NCBI GenBank assembly: GCA_964437365.1 | Contig: CAYTGM010000019.1 | Span: 1 to 64,000, forward strand | Source: CAYTGM01 sp964437365 | GTDB lineage: Bacteria > Sumerlaeota > Sumerlaeia > SLMS01 | DNA length: 64,000 nucleotides | Direction of reading: 5' to 3' | Shown: one piece after another, positions 45,084 to 54,223 of the stretch | How the letters are laid out: every line of letters begins with the position of its first letter | How positions within the stretch are numbered: position 1 is the stretch's first letter | Program-made: the position numbers and the translations under genes | The notes under the pieces: model-generated | What the model saw: only the letters and a program-made list of their open reading frames with translations | Database searches by the model: none | What the model was told of the DNA's origin: nothing

Positions 45084-46181
45084 ATGGCCTCAACCACAAA
45101 GCTCACCTCAAAAGAACGCGTCCTTACTGCCTTCCAACATCAGGAACCAGATCGAGTCCCCTTTGATTATCTCTACAACGAGGGGATCGACTCACGCCTG
45201 AAACAACACTTTCACTTAAAACCAGATGACCATGAAGGCCTTCTACAGGCCCTGAGTATAGATTTTAGAAACGTTGGGCCAGCTTATAAGGGCCCCCGCC
45301 TGCACCTTGAATCACCAAACAAGGATATCCGTGTCTGCCCGGAATGGGGCTTTCATACACAATATGTGGACTTTGGATATGGTGGGTTCTGGGATTTCTG
45401 CGAATTCCCTCTCAAGGATGCCACCGATAAGCAACTTGAGGAGTGGCCCTTCCCTAACCCCGATCATTATAACTATGATGAGATTGAGCAGAAATCGAGG
45501 GAATGGAGCAAACAGAACCTCGCTGTTTCCTATGGCAATCCAGGTATATGCGATGTTCTCAATCAGACGGGCATCATCCTCTCAGTCGAAGATACACTGA
45601 TGCGCCTCGCATCCTACGATGATGCATTGCTGGATTGGGTAGACCGTCGGCTTGCCGTTCAACTAGCGGTTGCAGAAAGAGCTTTGGATCGAGCTAAAGG
45701 CAGCATCGATTTCTTCTGGATGGGTGAGGATCTGGGGACACAAAAAGGTCCGATGATCAGTCAGAGTTTCTTTGATGGAATTCTCCGCGAGCGACACCAG
45801 AAATTTATCGATCTCGCAAAGAGCCATAACTTGCCAGTGATGTTTCACAGTTGTGGTTCCAGCAGCTGGAGTTTTGACAGCCTGAGTGAAATGGGCGTGG
45901 ACATCATGGATACGCTTCAACCTGAAGCGGCGAAAATGGACCCGCAATTTCTCAAAGCAACCTACGGAGATCGACTCTCGTTCCACGGATGTATATCAAC
46001 AGCAGGTCCCCTTTCGAAAGGCACTCCCGAAGAAGTTGAACAGGATGTTAAAGAAAAGTTAGAAATCCTCATGCCCAAAGGAGGCTACGCGCTCTCCCCT
46101 ACTCACCAGATTCAGGACAACTCTCCCATAGAGAATGTTCTTGCCATGTACGCGGCTGGTGAGAAGTACAGCAGGTATTAA
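45084..46181 (+). CDS. UroD/MtaA-family protein, probable cobamide-type methyltransferase
   Basis: 365 residues; AGGAG with good spacing before ATG 45084. TIM-barrel of the uroporphyrinogen decarboxylase superfamily (opening SKERVLTAFQHQEPDRVP). The zinc motif HxC of MtaA/MtbA-type methyl-corrinoid:coenzyme M methyltransferases is present as VMFHSCGSS, with a later Cys in SFHGCIST; true HemE lacks it. The branch also includes uncharacterised proteins in sugar and aromatic loci. It heads the operon UroD1-UroD2-CehA and is not heme biosynthetic by context. No corrinoid-protein gene is in view. Confidence 0.8.
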   Translation: MASTTKLTSKERVLTAFQHQEPDRVPFDYLYNEGIDSRLKQHFHLKPDDHEGLLQALSIDFRNVGPAYKGPRLHLESPNKDIRVCPEWGFHTQYVDFGYGGFWDFCEFPLKDATDKQLEEWPFPNPDHYNYDEIEQKSREWSKQNLAVSYGNPGICDVLNQTGIILSVEDTLMRLASYDDALLDWVDRRLAVQLAVAERALDRAKGSIDFFWMGEDLGTQKGPMISQSFFDGILRERHQKFIDLAKSHNLPVMFHSCGSSSWSFDSLSEMGVDIMDTLQPEAAKMDPQFLKATYGDRLSFHGCISTAGPLSKGTPEEVEQDVKEKLEILMPKGGYALSPTHQIQDNSPIENVLAMYAAGEKYSRY

Positions 46182-46196
46182 GGAGGAAAACACCTG

Positions 46197-47276
46197 ATGT
46201 CTTCACTTTCACCACGAGAACGGGTCCTTGCCATTCTATCAGGGAAGTCTGTGGACAGGCTCCCCGTCGATTGCTGGTTTACCTCTGAGGCCTATGAATC
46301 CCTTTACAATCATGTAGGAGCGGAATCGGAGAGAGATCTGTATACACGCACAGGCCTGGACCGCATCAAATGGCTTCCTGACACTTACAAAGGGAAGATG
46401 AGAGCGAAACCTTATGAAGGTGCGTTTGTAACACCCTGGGGAAATGTATTGAAACCGGTGCAGTCCGGGAAAGCGGTCTATATGGAATATGACGGGCATC
46501 CTCTGGCACACCTGAATGCATTAGAAGAGCTTAAAGATTATCCGTATTTTCCTGATGTAGATAAATATGATTACGATGATATCCTGAAGACCGCTGACGA
46601 GTGGTGTGACTCCTTCGCGATCATGGGTCCATGGGTCTCTTTCTTTGAAACCTACTGTCAGCTGCGCGGACTTGAAACAGCGATGATGGACCTTCTCGCT
46701 GATCCCGATTTCACCAACGCCCTGCTGGACAAGATCGAGAAAATCCACATGGGTCTTCTTGAAGAAGTGTTTTCACGAGCCAATGGCCGGATCGATATGG
46801 CTCTTGTCAGCGACGACATGGGAACGCAACGAGACCTGATGATTGGTCTCGATTCCTGGCAGGAATACATCCAGCCAAGACTGAAAAGAATGTGCGACCT
46901 GATTCATTCCTATGGTGTTAAAGTGATGTATCATACCGATGGTGCTGTGAGACCACTAATTCCCCATCTCATTGAAGCAGGGATTGACATCTTAAACCCC
47001 ATTCAGCATGCCTGCCCTGGAATGGAGATGGAGCAGCTTAAGAATGACTTTGGTGATCAACTGGTTTTTTATGGTGGTGTGGATACTCAAAAAGCGCTAC
47101 CGTTTGGTTCGGTTGAAGATGTCATCGCCGAAACTGAGCACTGTATGAAAACTTTGGGAGACGGGAACCGAGGCTATATATGCGCATCATGCCACAATGT
47201 GCAGGCAGGAACTCCGCCTGAAAACATGCTTGCCATGATCGAAACCGTCCATCGATTAACGCGGACAGTAATCTAA
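46197..47276 (+). CDS. UroD-family protein, second paralogue, without the HxC zinc motif
   Basis: 359 residues; AGGAGG precedes ATG 46197 and the gene begins 15 bp after the first paralogue. Same fold (SPRERVLAILSGKSVDRLPVD, LVSDDMGTQRDLMI, VFYGGVDTQ). The position of HSC is YHTDGAV, so the zinc-thiolate motif is absent; a late YICASCHNVQAG occurs instead. A pair of one zinc-type and one non-zinc-type member side by side suggests two steps or a heteromer acting on the same methyl or carboxyl group (inference). Confidence 0.78.
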   Translation: MSSLSPRERVLAILSGKSVDRLPVDCWFTSEAYESLYNHVGAESERDLYTRTGLDRIKWLPDTYKGKMRAKPYEGAFVTPWGNVLKPVQSGKAVYMEYDGHPLAHLNALEELKDYPYFPDVDKYDYDDILKTADEWCDSFAIMGPWVSFFETYCQLRGLETAMMDLLADPDFTNALLDKIEKIHMGLLEEVFSRANGRIDMALVSDDMGTQRDLMIGLDSWQEYIQPRLKRMCDLIHSYGVKVMYHTDGAVRPLIPHLIEAGIDILNPIQHACPGMEMEQLKNDFGDQLVFYGGVDTQKALPFGSVEDVIAETEHCMKTLGDGNRGYICASCHNVQAGTPPENMLAMIETVHRLTRTVI

Positions 47277-47299
47277 TAAGGAAGCAACAACGTATATCA

Positions 47300-49501
47300 A
47301 TGAAACCCAGACTGAACTCCCCCCTACTCACCCTATCATCTCTAATTATTTCATCAATTTCTGCATCAGGCTTTTCTCAAACTGAAGTCAGCGACGTTGG
47401 CGAACGTCTCGACGACGGGACTCTTGGATACTTCTACCGCGTCCTCTCAGACAGTGCCTATATGGCTCCCACACCGATACAACCTAAAACCCTCGTGGTA
47501 GCTGAAGAAATTCATCGAGTGACGAAAGGATGGAATCCCGAACCTCTGACAGATGAAGATTTCAAAGAAGTTTCCATCCTGACCATGGAACACTACCAGG
47601 AGCTTCGAGAGGCTTATCCGGTCATTCAGGCCAAATGGTCGGAAGAAGGCGCAGAGATTTTGGAAGCTGATGAAGTGAATTTCACACACGGACTTCCGGC
47701 TCTTATTCTCGTCGAAGTCGAAAACGCCACAGAAGCTCCTCTCACCATCGAGGCCTTCATAGAAGAAGCAGGACCTACAGGCAGAGGCGGTGTTGGAATT
47801 CCCGCTGGAATCAGCCGTCCCATACTTGTTCCTGCCAGTGTAAATACAAAATTGATTAATGGCGCGACGCTCATCCTTACTGACAACCCCGATGGGGGAA
47901 CAGTTCACAAGTTGAACTTTCAAGCGGAAAGCTATGATCCGGTCGTCGTTAGAGGAGAAACGTTTCTAGGCGAGGAGAAGTTTCCAGGACGTGTCTATGC
48001 AAAGGGAAGTGATGGAATCTATAGACAGGCAAATGAGTTTGCCAACAACACAACTCTATCAGAGAAACCTGTCGTTTTTCGTCCTGCGATGATCAAGATG
48101 CCTTTTGCCTACTCAAAGGGAGAATTTGAGGTTCTCCTTCCTCCTGGAGAAGCCGAATTTACTCTGGAAAGAGGGTTCGAGAGCGAACTGACCAAAGAGA
48201 ACGTCACACTCGAAGAAGGGGAAGAGTTCACCATCCAGCTGACTTCCTCCCGAGCCATCGACATGAAGAAGGAAGGGTGGATCTCTGGCGATACACATAT
48301 ACACTGGGCAATCAACGCCTGGAATCAGAATGAAGATATCGATCTTCTAGCAATGGTTCAAAGGGCTGAGGACTTGAGAGTGGCCTCAAACCTGACTCTC
48401 TATCAATTCACGGCTCACAACAACAGTTATTTCATTAAGCCTGATCAGTATCCCATGGGACCTGTCTCTCATCTTTCCGATGATCGGTTTCATATCGAGA
48501 TGGGTGAAGAGTTCCGAAACGATAAACACTTTGGACACATCAATCTGATCAATATTGATGAACTTCTAAAGCCCATTGCAACGGGTGAAGGAAGCGGAGG
48601 GCCTCCCGGGACAAAAGACTACCCAACAAACAAGATGATTATAGACAGAGCTCATGAACAGGGTGGAATCAGCATTGAAGCTCATAACCTTGGCCCATTC
48701 AATGCCTCGGGGGTTGCTATCAATCTGATCCAGGGTCGTAGTGATTCTATGGACCAGCTTCAACCTTCCAACTACTATCGTTTTTTGAATAGCGGTATAC
48801 GTGTTGGACTGTCAAATGGCAGTGATCATCCTGCCAGAATGGCCGGAGTGTGTCGTGTCTACGTAAACAGTGGTCCTGATCTTGACATTGAAACCTGGTC
48901 GAAAGATCTGGCGCTTGGAAAGACCTTCACGACATCTGGACCTCTTCTTTTTCTCGAAGTCGAGGGTGCGCAAATTGGAGAAATCATTCAGGCCGACAAA
49001 GGCGATACTGTCACGGTGAAAGCCCGAGCCTGGTCACGTTTTCCGATCGGTAATTTTCAGATCGTATCAAACGGTGAAGTAATAGCGGAAACAGCAACCG
49101 ATGGCACGGAAGACACGCTGGAGATTGAAGTCCCCATTGAAGAGAGTATGTGGTTTACGGCTCGCTGCTCCCCTACTGATGAATACGATGTGCTGAATCA
49201 AACGAACGCTGCTCATACCAGTGCCATCTATGTTGATGTCGACGGCAAACGCACCTTCATTCCTTCAAGTGTACAGGTCTGGCTGACGAATTCTGAGATT
49301 CATCGCGATCGTTTCATCAATGAGGGCGTTTTCGAGAAAGAAGAACATCGCACAGCAGCCCTTGAGTACATTGAGACCGGTAGTTCAATCTATCAGAGAA
49401 TTCTGGATGATGGTGGCATTCCTTCTGAAGGCTGGCCCGAAATAATGACGCCGATTCGCGCGAAGTATGAGAAAGATTTGTATAGAGAGTTGGAGGACTA
49501 G
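47300..49501 (+). CDS. secreted CehA/McbA-family metallohydrolase, second
   Basis: 733 residues with a signal peptide (about 1-25, ending ASGFSQ). Hydrolase core from about residue 320: GWISGDTHIHWAIN, FRNDKHFGHINLI, GGISIEAHNLG and LSNGSDHPARMAG supply the His/Asp metal ligands. N-terminal 300 residues are beta-rich modules, and the C-terminus is charged and helical. It is 23 bp after the UroD paralogue, so co-transcribed. It differs from the divergent homologue at 42596 in the linker and in the N-terminal part, so the two likely differ in substrate. Confidence 0.82.
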   Translation: MKPRLNSPLLTLSSLIISSISASGFSQTEVSDVGERLDDGTLGYFYRVLSDSAYMAPTPIQPKTLVVAEEIHRVTKGWNPEPLTDEDFKEVSILTMEHYQELREAYPVIQAKWSEEGAEILEADEVNFTHGLPALILVEVENATEAPLTIEAFIEEAGPTGRGGVGIPAGISRPILVPASVNTKLINGATLILTDNPDGGTVHKLNFQAESYDPVVVRGETFLGEEKFPGRVYAKGSDGIYRQANEFANNTTLSEKPVVFRPAMIKMPFAYSKGEFEVLLPPGEAEFTLERGFESELTKENVTLEEGEEFTIQLTSSRAIDMKKEGWISGDTHIHWAINAWNQNEDIDLLAMVQRAEDLRVASNLTLYQFTAHNNSYFIKPDQYPMGPVSHLSDDRFHIEMGEEFRNDKHFGHINLINIDELLKPIATGEGSGGPPGTKDYPTNKMIIDRAHEQGGISIEAHNLGPFNASGVAINLIQGRSDSMDQLQPSNYYRFLNSGIRVGLSNGSDHPARMAGVCRVYVNSGPDLDIETWSKDLALGKTFTTSGPLLFLEVEGAQIGEIIQADKGDTVTVKARAWSRFPIGNFQIVSNGEVIAETATDGTEDTLEIEVPIEESMWFTARCSPTDEYDVLNQTNAAHTSAIYVDVDGKRTFIPSSVQVWLTNSEIHRDRFINEGVFEKEEHRTAALEYIETGSSIYQRILDDGGIPSEGWPEIMTPIRAKYEKDLYRELED

Positions 49502-49683
49502 CGGACTCGGTCAGTCTAATCTTCCCCGAGTATCACAAGGCTTTGTCAGAGGTATCTGGTCTTTGACTTGAGAATCTGGGTTAACAAGAAATAGTAAGAC
49601 ACGTTTTAATGAATTCTTCTTTGAATCAGAATGAGAGATTATACATTTATAACCTCGATAGAGAAGCCTTATCTACTCTGAAT

Positions 49684-50253
49684 TCAAAAGTCAGATTTCT
49701 GCGACCTTTCGTCTATCAACTCAGCACGCTTGTATTTGCCTTCAACCTCTCGCTCGGCATGCTTAAGCAATTTCAGTGACATTGCTTCCGGCAATTGACT
49801 CAGATCGATTATATGATAGTATCCTCTGTTAATATACAAAAGGAGTAAACTCCCCTGAGCATAGCCTTTGTGCAGCCTTTTCCATTTCAGGTCAGAATGC
49901 CCATCCTCTGTCTCCAGCTTAAGCCCTTCTTCATCAAAAGAGAGAGTCACATCAATGTATTCTCTACCCATATCACGGAAATACTTTTGGATCCAATTCC
50001 TGCCAATGAATAGATTATAGACAAACTTCCCGGAAAAGTAAACTGCGAAGATCATCAATATGATCCACGGCAGAGGTTCCTTCTGTATCACCATATTGAT
50101 CGTTGCGAAGACCATAAAAAACAGAATAATAAAAAGAAAAACCTGTGACCATTTAGATCGAATTCCATAGTGATATCGATAAGAGATTTGATAATGCTCT
50201 GTCCTCAGTCGATAGTTATACGTTGCATTCTTCTCTTCTTCTCGATCTACCAA
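49684..50253 (-). CDS. YcxB-like membrane protein
   Basis: 189 residues from TTG 50253 with an excellent AGGAGGG at 5-6 nt. Two adjoining hydrophobic segments (about 36-55 and 60-80) after an N-terminal beta hairpin (YQISYRYHYGIRS), then a cytosolic PH-like tail (IDVTLSFDEEGLKLET, SDLKWKRLHKGYAQGSLLLLYINRGYYHIIDLSQLP). This matches the YcxB family of unknown function. Monocistronic, next to a repeat-rich region. Confidence 0.72.
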   Translation of the reverse strand: MVDREEEKNATYNYRLRTEHYQISYRYHYGIRSKWSQVFLFIILFFMVFATINMVIQKEPLPWIILMIFAVYFSGKFVYNLFIGRNWIQKYFRDMGREYIDVTLSFDEEGLKLETEDGHSDLKWKRLHKGYAQGSLLLLYINRGYYHIIDLSQLPEAMSLKLLKHAEREVEGKYKRAELIDERSQKSDF

Positions 50254-50456
50254 CGGACCCTCCTGTGAATTACGATCTCAACCCTGTCCATATATATTGA
50301 TTACTTGAAAACAAAGTATTCCTCCAGGAAAAGATTGGAAACAAGTGGCGATAAAGGAAAAGGACGTTCGGTGCAAGCGTTATAAGGAATATAGAGGAAA
50401 GCGTTGTACGAATGGAAGGTGCCTCCGATTCCTGTCACTGAAGTACCAGGCTTGAC

Positions 50457-50480
50457 TAAAGCTTCCCTTCGCTCGAAGGG
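50457..50480 (-). repeat. dispersed intergenic repeat, copy 3 (reverse)
   Basis: On the minus strand it reads CCCTTCGAGCGAAG then GGAAGCTTTA, aligning with copy 1 (411-435) with one gap and three substitutions. It is also internally palindromic (CCCTTCGAGCGAAGGG). Confidence 0.55.
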
Positions 50481-50768
50481 GGCCGCAAAGGGGTTTTAAC
50501 TTTCGTCATGAGTTCTAAAACAGGCTAAGAAGCTAATTTTCCGGAAGCCTTGTGTACGCCTGGAAGGACTGAACCTCTGATCCCGACAGGTACATCGATG
50601 ACCCCAAGGTGGCTTCGAGTTCACGCTAACCACATCCCAGTCGTAAGCTCTTCAAACATCGAGAAGCTCTCCTGAGGCCTCGTCTCTTTGACCTGAAGGG
50701 CCATGCGGGGAGGGAAAGCAGCGAAGCAATTGAACGGTTTTCATCCCCCCATAAATGCACACAATCTG

Positions 50769-50843
50769 TGCTTTCATCGAAGATGCCTGCTTGAAAGCTG
50801 CTTACAGGCTGCATGAAAGCTGCATTCGAAAGCAGGCTAGAAG
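50769..50843. repeat. 11-bp-period array, locus C
   Basis: An inverted unit GCTTTCAT (50770-50777) is followed by CTGCTTGAAAG (50787), CTGCTTACAGG (50798), CTGCATGAAAG (50809), a 13-bp CTGCATTCGAAAG (50820) and CAGGCTAGAAG (50833). GCCTGCTT and AAGCAGGC also pair across the array. Same architecture as loci A and B with another unit sequence. Confidence 0.7.
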
Positions 50844-51042
50844 CCACTTCCAACTAAGTTAATAGGAGCTCAATTCGGCGTGAGTCTGGCGGAATACTTG
50901 CAGATCAAGATTCCAGAGTTTGGAACATGTGCAACGAGATCGGGGGAAAAAGGATAAAATTTATCTACGAACCGCATAATCCGGTTGTGAACATTTCAGC
51001 CCTCCGTACTGTCCAACTGTTCAAAAGAAGAGGAGAGAATCA

Positions 51043-54000
51043 TTGAAAAAACTTCGTTTTTATTTACCCATTGGACTTATCGGTCTGATGACACCTCAGG
51101 CTGCACTCCCTTGCTGGAAGGGTGCCGAAAGTGACCAGGAATGCTATGTGGCCAGGGTTAGCAATCTTGTCGATTCCACTGACCAGAAAGAGCGAATCGA
51201 AAAACTGGTCCAAACCACCCTTGACCCGTCTGTCCGGACTAAGTTTGGCCAAGACCTCTATACGTCAATCCCGTCAGGAACAGTGCTTGACCGAGTTGAG
51301 ACGGAGAGTGAACCATCAAGCGGAACTATCACGGACATTCGTATATATCTAAAGTTTACCAAAGAGTTTGAAGAGAGCGCTGGCTTCACGGAGCATCGCA
51401 TCAATGAAATTGGGCAAGAGTTCATTCACCTTTTGAGAGAAGAAGGAATCAGCAACTGGTACCTCTATCTATACGATCGGGAATCAGATACTTTTATTGA
51501 ACCTTACGAAGCTTTTCCTGAGGAACCTGTAACCTGGAAACCGCCAGTAGATCATGCAACAGTCGAAATGGCGAAGAAACAAGGAAAAGTGGCAACACGT
51601 GACATCAGGAACCTACCAGTCATCAACCCAAACTCTTTTCAGGGCTCGCTGAGTGGGAAGACTGTTTTCATTAATCAATCACATGGCTGGTTCGATGATT
51701 TCGAGGTTGTTAACCGCTGGAGAGTTCAGAGGGGAGATGCTTTCGGCACACTGGAAGACTTCGACAGCGGCGAATTCATTAATCAATACGTGCTGCCTCT
51801 TTTGAGGAACGCTGGTGCAAAAGTCATGACTGTGCGCGAATCTGATCATCAAACCAACATGGTGATTGTTGATAACGCAGATGGTACTTCCAACCCATCG
51901 AACGGTACTTACGTAGAAACAGGGAGTTGGGCAGACTCGAGCTTGAACGGATTTAAACAGAAAACAGGCGCTTCCTGGAATGGGGTGAATATCAACCCGT
52001 TCAATCAGGGAAGCGGCGAGAACCGTCTTTCTGACGGCTTGACGTCGGGAGACCCAACAGCAACAGCAACCTGGACAGCGGTCATCCCCGAAGATGGATA
52101 TTACAATGTTTACGCAAGTTGGACAGGGTTCAGTGGTCGAGCTTCAGACGCTCAGTATCTTGTTCACCATAGTGGTGGTGTCAGTGAAGTAAGGATGAAT
52201 CAGACGATTGACGGATATACATGGGTCCTGCTGGGAAACTGGTATTTTGAAGCCGGCGCACCCGAGGATCAACGAAAGGTTGTTCTGACCAACCATAGCA
52301 ATGATAACGGCGCTGTGAACGTATCAGCAGACGCTGTCAGATGGGGTGGAGGCATGGGAGATGTCGCGAGGCATAGCAGTGGCATCAGCGGTCGTCCACG
52401 TTGGGAAGAGGAGGCAGTCAACTACCTCCAGTTCAATGGTTTTGGATATAGTGGAAATCTATACACGGGGAACGATGACGAATCGGGTGGCTGGTCCGAC
52501 CGACCACAGTATGCTCGATGGGAACATAGCATCAAGGATGGAAGTGTCGAAGATGCCGTCTATTTTGCCTGGCATACAAATGCTTTCAACGGCAATGCAC
52601 GTGGACTAGTGACCTTTCGACATGGCTCAACAGCGACAGCCGACTCCGCAACATTTCAGACAATAATGCATGACAAGGCATACAATGCCATTAACACCCT
52701 CTGGTTTACAGGTGAAACCTGGACGGTCCGACCGAAGTCTTCACAGAACTTTGGTGAGAATAATCAGAACAGTCTTGGGCAAGGTATTCCCGGGTTTCTG
52801 TTTGAAGGCCTCTTCCATGACAATGAGGAAGATTCGACGGCCTACAATGAGCCTGAGTTCCGTTACATTATGGCTCGAGCGATTACCCAGGGTGTCATAG
52901 ATTACTTTAATGATCGTGATAATGCGTCACTTATCTACCCTCCGGAGACTCCACGCAATCTATTAGTAGAATATACCGGTTCAGGCGAAGCTGAAATTTC
53001 CTGGGCTCCACCTGTATCCGGTGGGTTTAATGGAGGAGCAGCCACAAGCTACAGAGTGCATCAGAGCTCCAATGGATTTGGTTTTGATGACGGCTTTGAA
53101 GTTAACGGGACGTCAACAATCTTGACCGGACTGGAGCCAGGTGAAACTGTCTATATACGTGTCAGCGCATTAAACTCAGGAGGTTCTTCACTTCCAACAG
53201 AAACGCTCGCAGTGAAACGAGGATTTCCGAACCTGCTTATTGTGAACGGTTTTGACAGGAATCAACGATCTCAAATTCCAACAGAAAATATCACGAACGC
53301 GGGTGTAAACCTGAGACGTCACGTCCCAACCACATTCCAGGCATTCAATTACATCATCGAACATGCTGAAGCGATAGAGCATCTGGACTATTCGATCAGC
53401 AGCGCGAGCAACGAAGCTGTCGCTGCACAGGATATAGACTTGAATCAGTTCGATGGGGTGATCTGGATTTCAGGCGAAGAGTCAACTTCTGACGATACCT
53501 TCAGTCCATCAGAGCAGGGAATAGTAGAGTCCTATATCAACCAGGGAGGAAATCTATTCGTATCGGGAGCTGAGATTGGATGGGATCTGGGAAGAGATGG
53601 GTCATCGAGTGCAGCTGATATTTCCTTTTACGAGAATGTCCTGAAAACAAGCTACTTTGGAGACGACGCTGGCACTTATAATGTGGCATCACCGACGGAA
53701 GGCCCATTCATGGGAATGTCAGCTTTTAATTTCTCGCCTGCATCCGGGGCTCGCTACGACGCCGAATTTCCTGATGTGCTGGAAACCTCAGGAGGCTCCG
53801 AGGTTGCTCTTCAATATACAAGCAATGGTGTAGCTGCCGTATACTATGATGGAGACTATCGTCTGATATCTATGGGGTTTCCCTTCGAACTCATTTCAGA
53901 TGCATCCGTGAGAAGAGAGTTCATGGAAAAGTCCATGCTTTTTCTGGTTCCTATCCCAGGCGATACCTCTGTGAATGGAACTGTGAGTGAATTGGATGCG

Positions 54001-54138
54001 ATGCTCTTGAATCACTCACTGATAGGTACGGGAAGTCTCGACGGGCAATCATTGCGCAACGCAGATACGAATTTCGACAATCTGATCGATATTTCTGACC
54101 GGAACTACATCATAGAGAGGACTGAAGAGCTAGAGTAA
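51043..54138 (+). CDS. secreted Amidase_3 with inserted golvesin-like domain, Fn3 and dockerin-like C-terminus
   Basis: 1031 residues from TTG 51043 (AGGAG upstream). Signal peptide about 1-23. The N-acetylmuramoyl-L-alanine amidase (Amidase_3) fold is split: VFINQSHGWFDD (about 206) and DSGEFINQYVLPLLRNAGAK carry the first zinc ligands, then a golvesin C-terminal-like domain (about 275-430) is inserted, and the fold resumes with FAWHTNAFNG and GFLFEGLFHDNEED (last ligand and catalytic Glu). Then come Fn3 (about 640-725), a flavodoxin/GATase-like domain (about 728-965) and two EF-hand-like loops (970-1031, VNGTVSELDAML and ADTNFDNLIDISD), a dockerin-like end. Similar proteins are often labelled xanthan lyase; peptidoglycan cleavage fits the residues better. 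Terminator downstream. Confidence 0.85.
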   Translation: MKKLRFYLPIGLIGLMTPQAALPCWKGAESDQECYVARVSNLVDSTDQKERIEKLVQTTLDPSVRTKFGQDLYTSIPSGTVLDRVETESEPSSGTITDIRIYLKFTKEFEESAGFTEHRINEIGQEFIHLLREEGISNWYLYLYDRESDTFIEPYEAFPEEPVTWKPPVDHATVEMAKKQGKVATRDIRNLPVINPNSFQGSLSGKTVFINQSHGWFDDFEVVNRWRVQRGDAFGTLEDFDSGEFINQYVLPLLRNAGAKVMTVRESDHQTNMVIVDNADGTSNPSNGTYVETGSWADSSLNGFKQKTGASWNGVNINPFNQGSGENRLSDGLTSGDPTATATWTAVIPEDGYYNVYASWTGFSGRASDAQYLVHHSGGVSEVRMNQTIDGYTWVLLGNWYFEAGAPEDQRKVVLTNHSNDNGAVNVSADAVRWGGGMGDVARHSSGISGRPRWEEEAVNYLQFNGFGYSGNLYTGNDDESGGWSDRPQYARWEHSIKDGSVEDAVYFAWHTNAFNGNARGLVTFRHGSTATADSATFQTIMHDKAYNAINTLWFTGETWTVRPKSSQNFGENNQNSLGQGIPGFLFEGLFHDNEEDSTAYNEPEFRYIMARAITQGVIDYFNDRDNASLIYPPETPRNLLVEYTGSGEAEISWAPPVSGGFNGGAATSYRVHQSSNGFGFDDGFEVNGTSTILTGLEPGETVYIRVSALNSGGSSLPTETLAVKRGFPNLLIVNGFDRNQRSQIPTENITNAGVNLRRHVPTTFQAFNYIIEHAEAIEHLDYSISSASNEAVAAQDIDLNQFDGVIWISGEESTSDDTFSPSEQGIVESYINQGGNLFVSGAEIGWDLGRDGSSSAADISFYENVLKTSYFGDDAGTYNVASPTEGPFMGMSAFNFSPASGARYDAEFPDVLETSGGSEVALQYTSNGVAAVYYDGDYRLISMGFPFELISDASVRREFMEKSMLFLVPIPGDTSVNGTVSELDAMLLNHSLIGTGSLDGQSLRNADTNFDNLIDISDRNYIIERTEELE

Positions 54139-54169
54139 ACGCTGCCCTTAAAAGGGCATTCACTGATTG

Positions 54170-54204
54170 GAGCCCTGTAGGATGATTCTTCTCCTACAGG
54201 GCTC
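54170..54204 (+). terminator. Rho-independent terminator
   Basis: GAGCCCTGTAGG (54170-54181) and CCTACAGGGCTC (54193-54204) form a perfect 12-bp stem with an 11-nt loop, followed by TAAGTTTTTTT. A smaller perfect hairpin (TGCCCTTAAAAGGGCA, 54143-54158) precedes it. It ends the amidase transcript. Confidence 0.9.
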
Positions 54205-54223
54205 TAAGTTTTTTTGATTTATT

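Larger units (their letters stand above)
50254..51042. other. 789 bp intergenic region with repeats
   Basis: Between divergent genes. Holds copy 3 of the dispersed repeat (50457-50480) and the locus C array (50769-50843). Short open frames here overlap the array and are not protein-like. GAAGAGGAGAG just before 51043 is the ribosome site of the amidase. Confidence 0.6.

Noticed and set aside
45084..47276. Assignment of the two UroD-like genes as hemE
   Set aside because: Context is not heme synthesis, one carries a methyltransferase-type HxC zinc motif and the pair sits with a secreted hydrolase.
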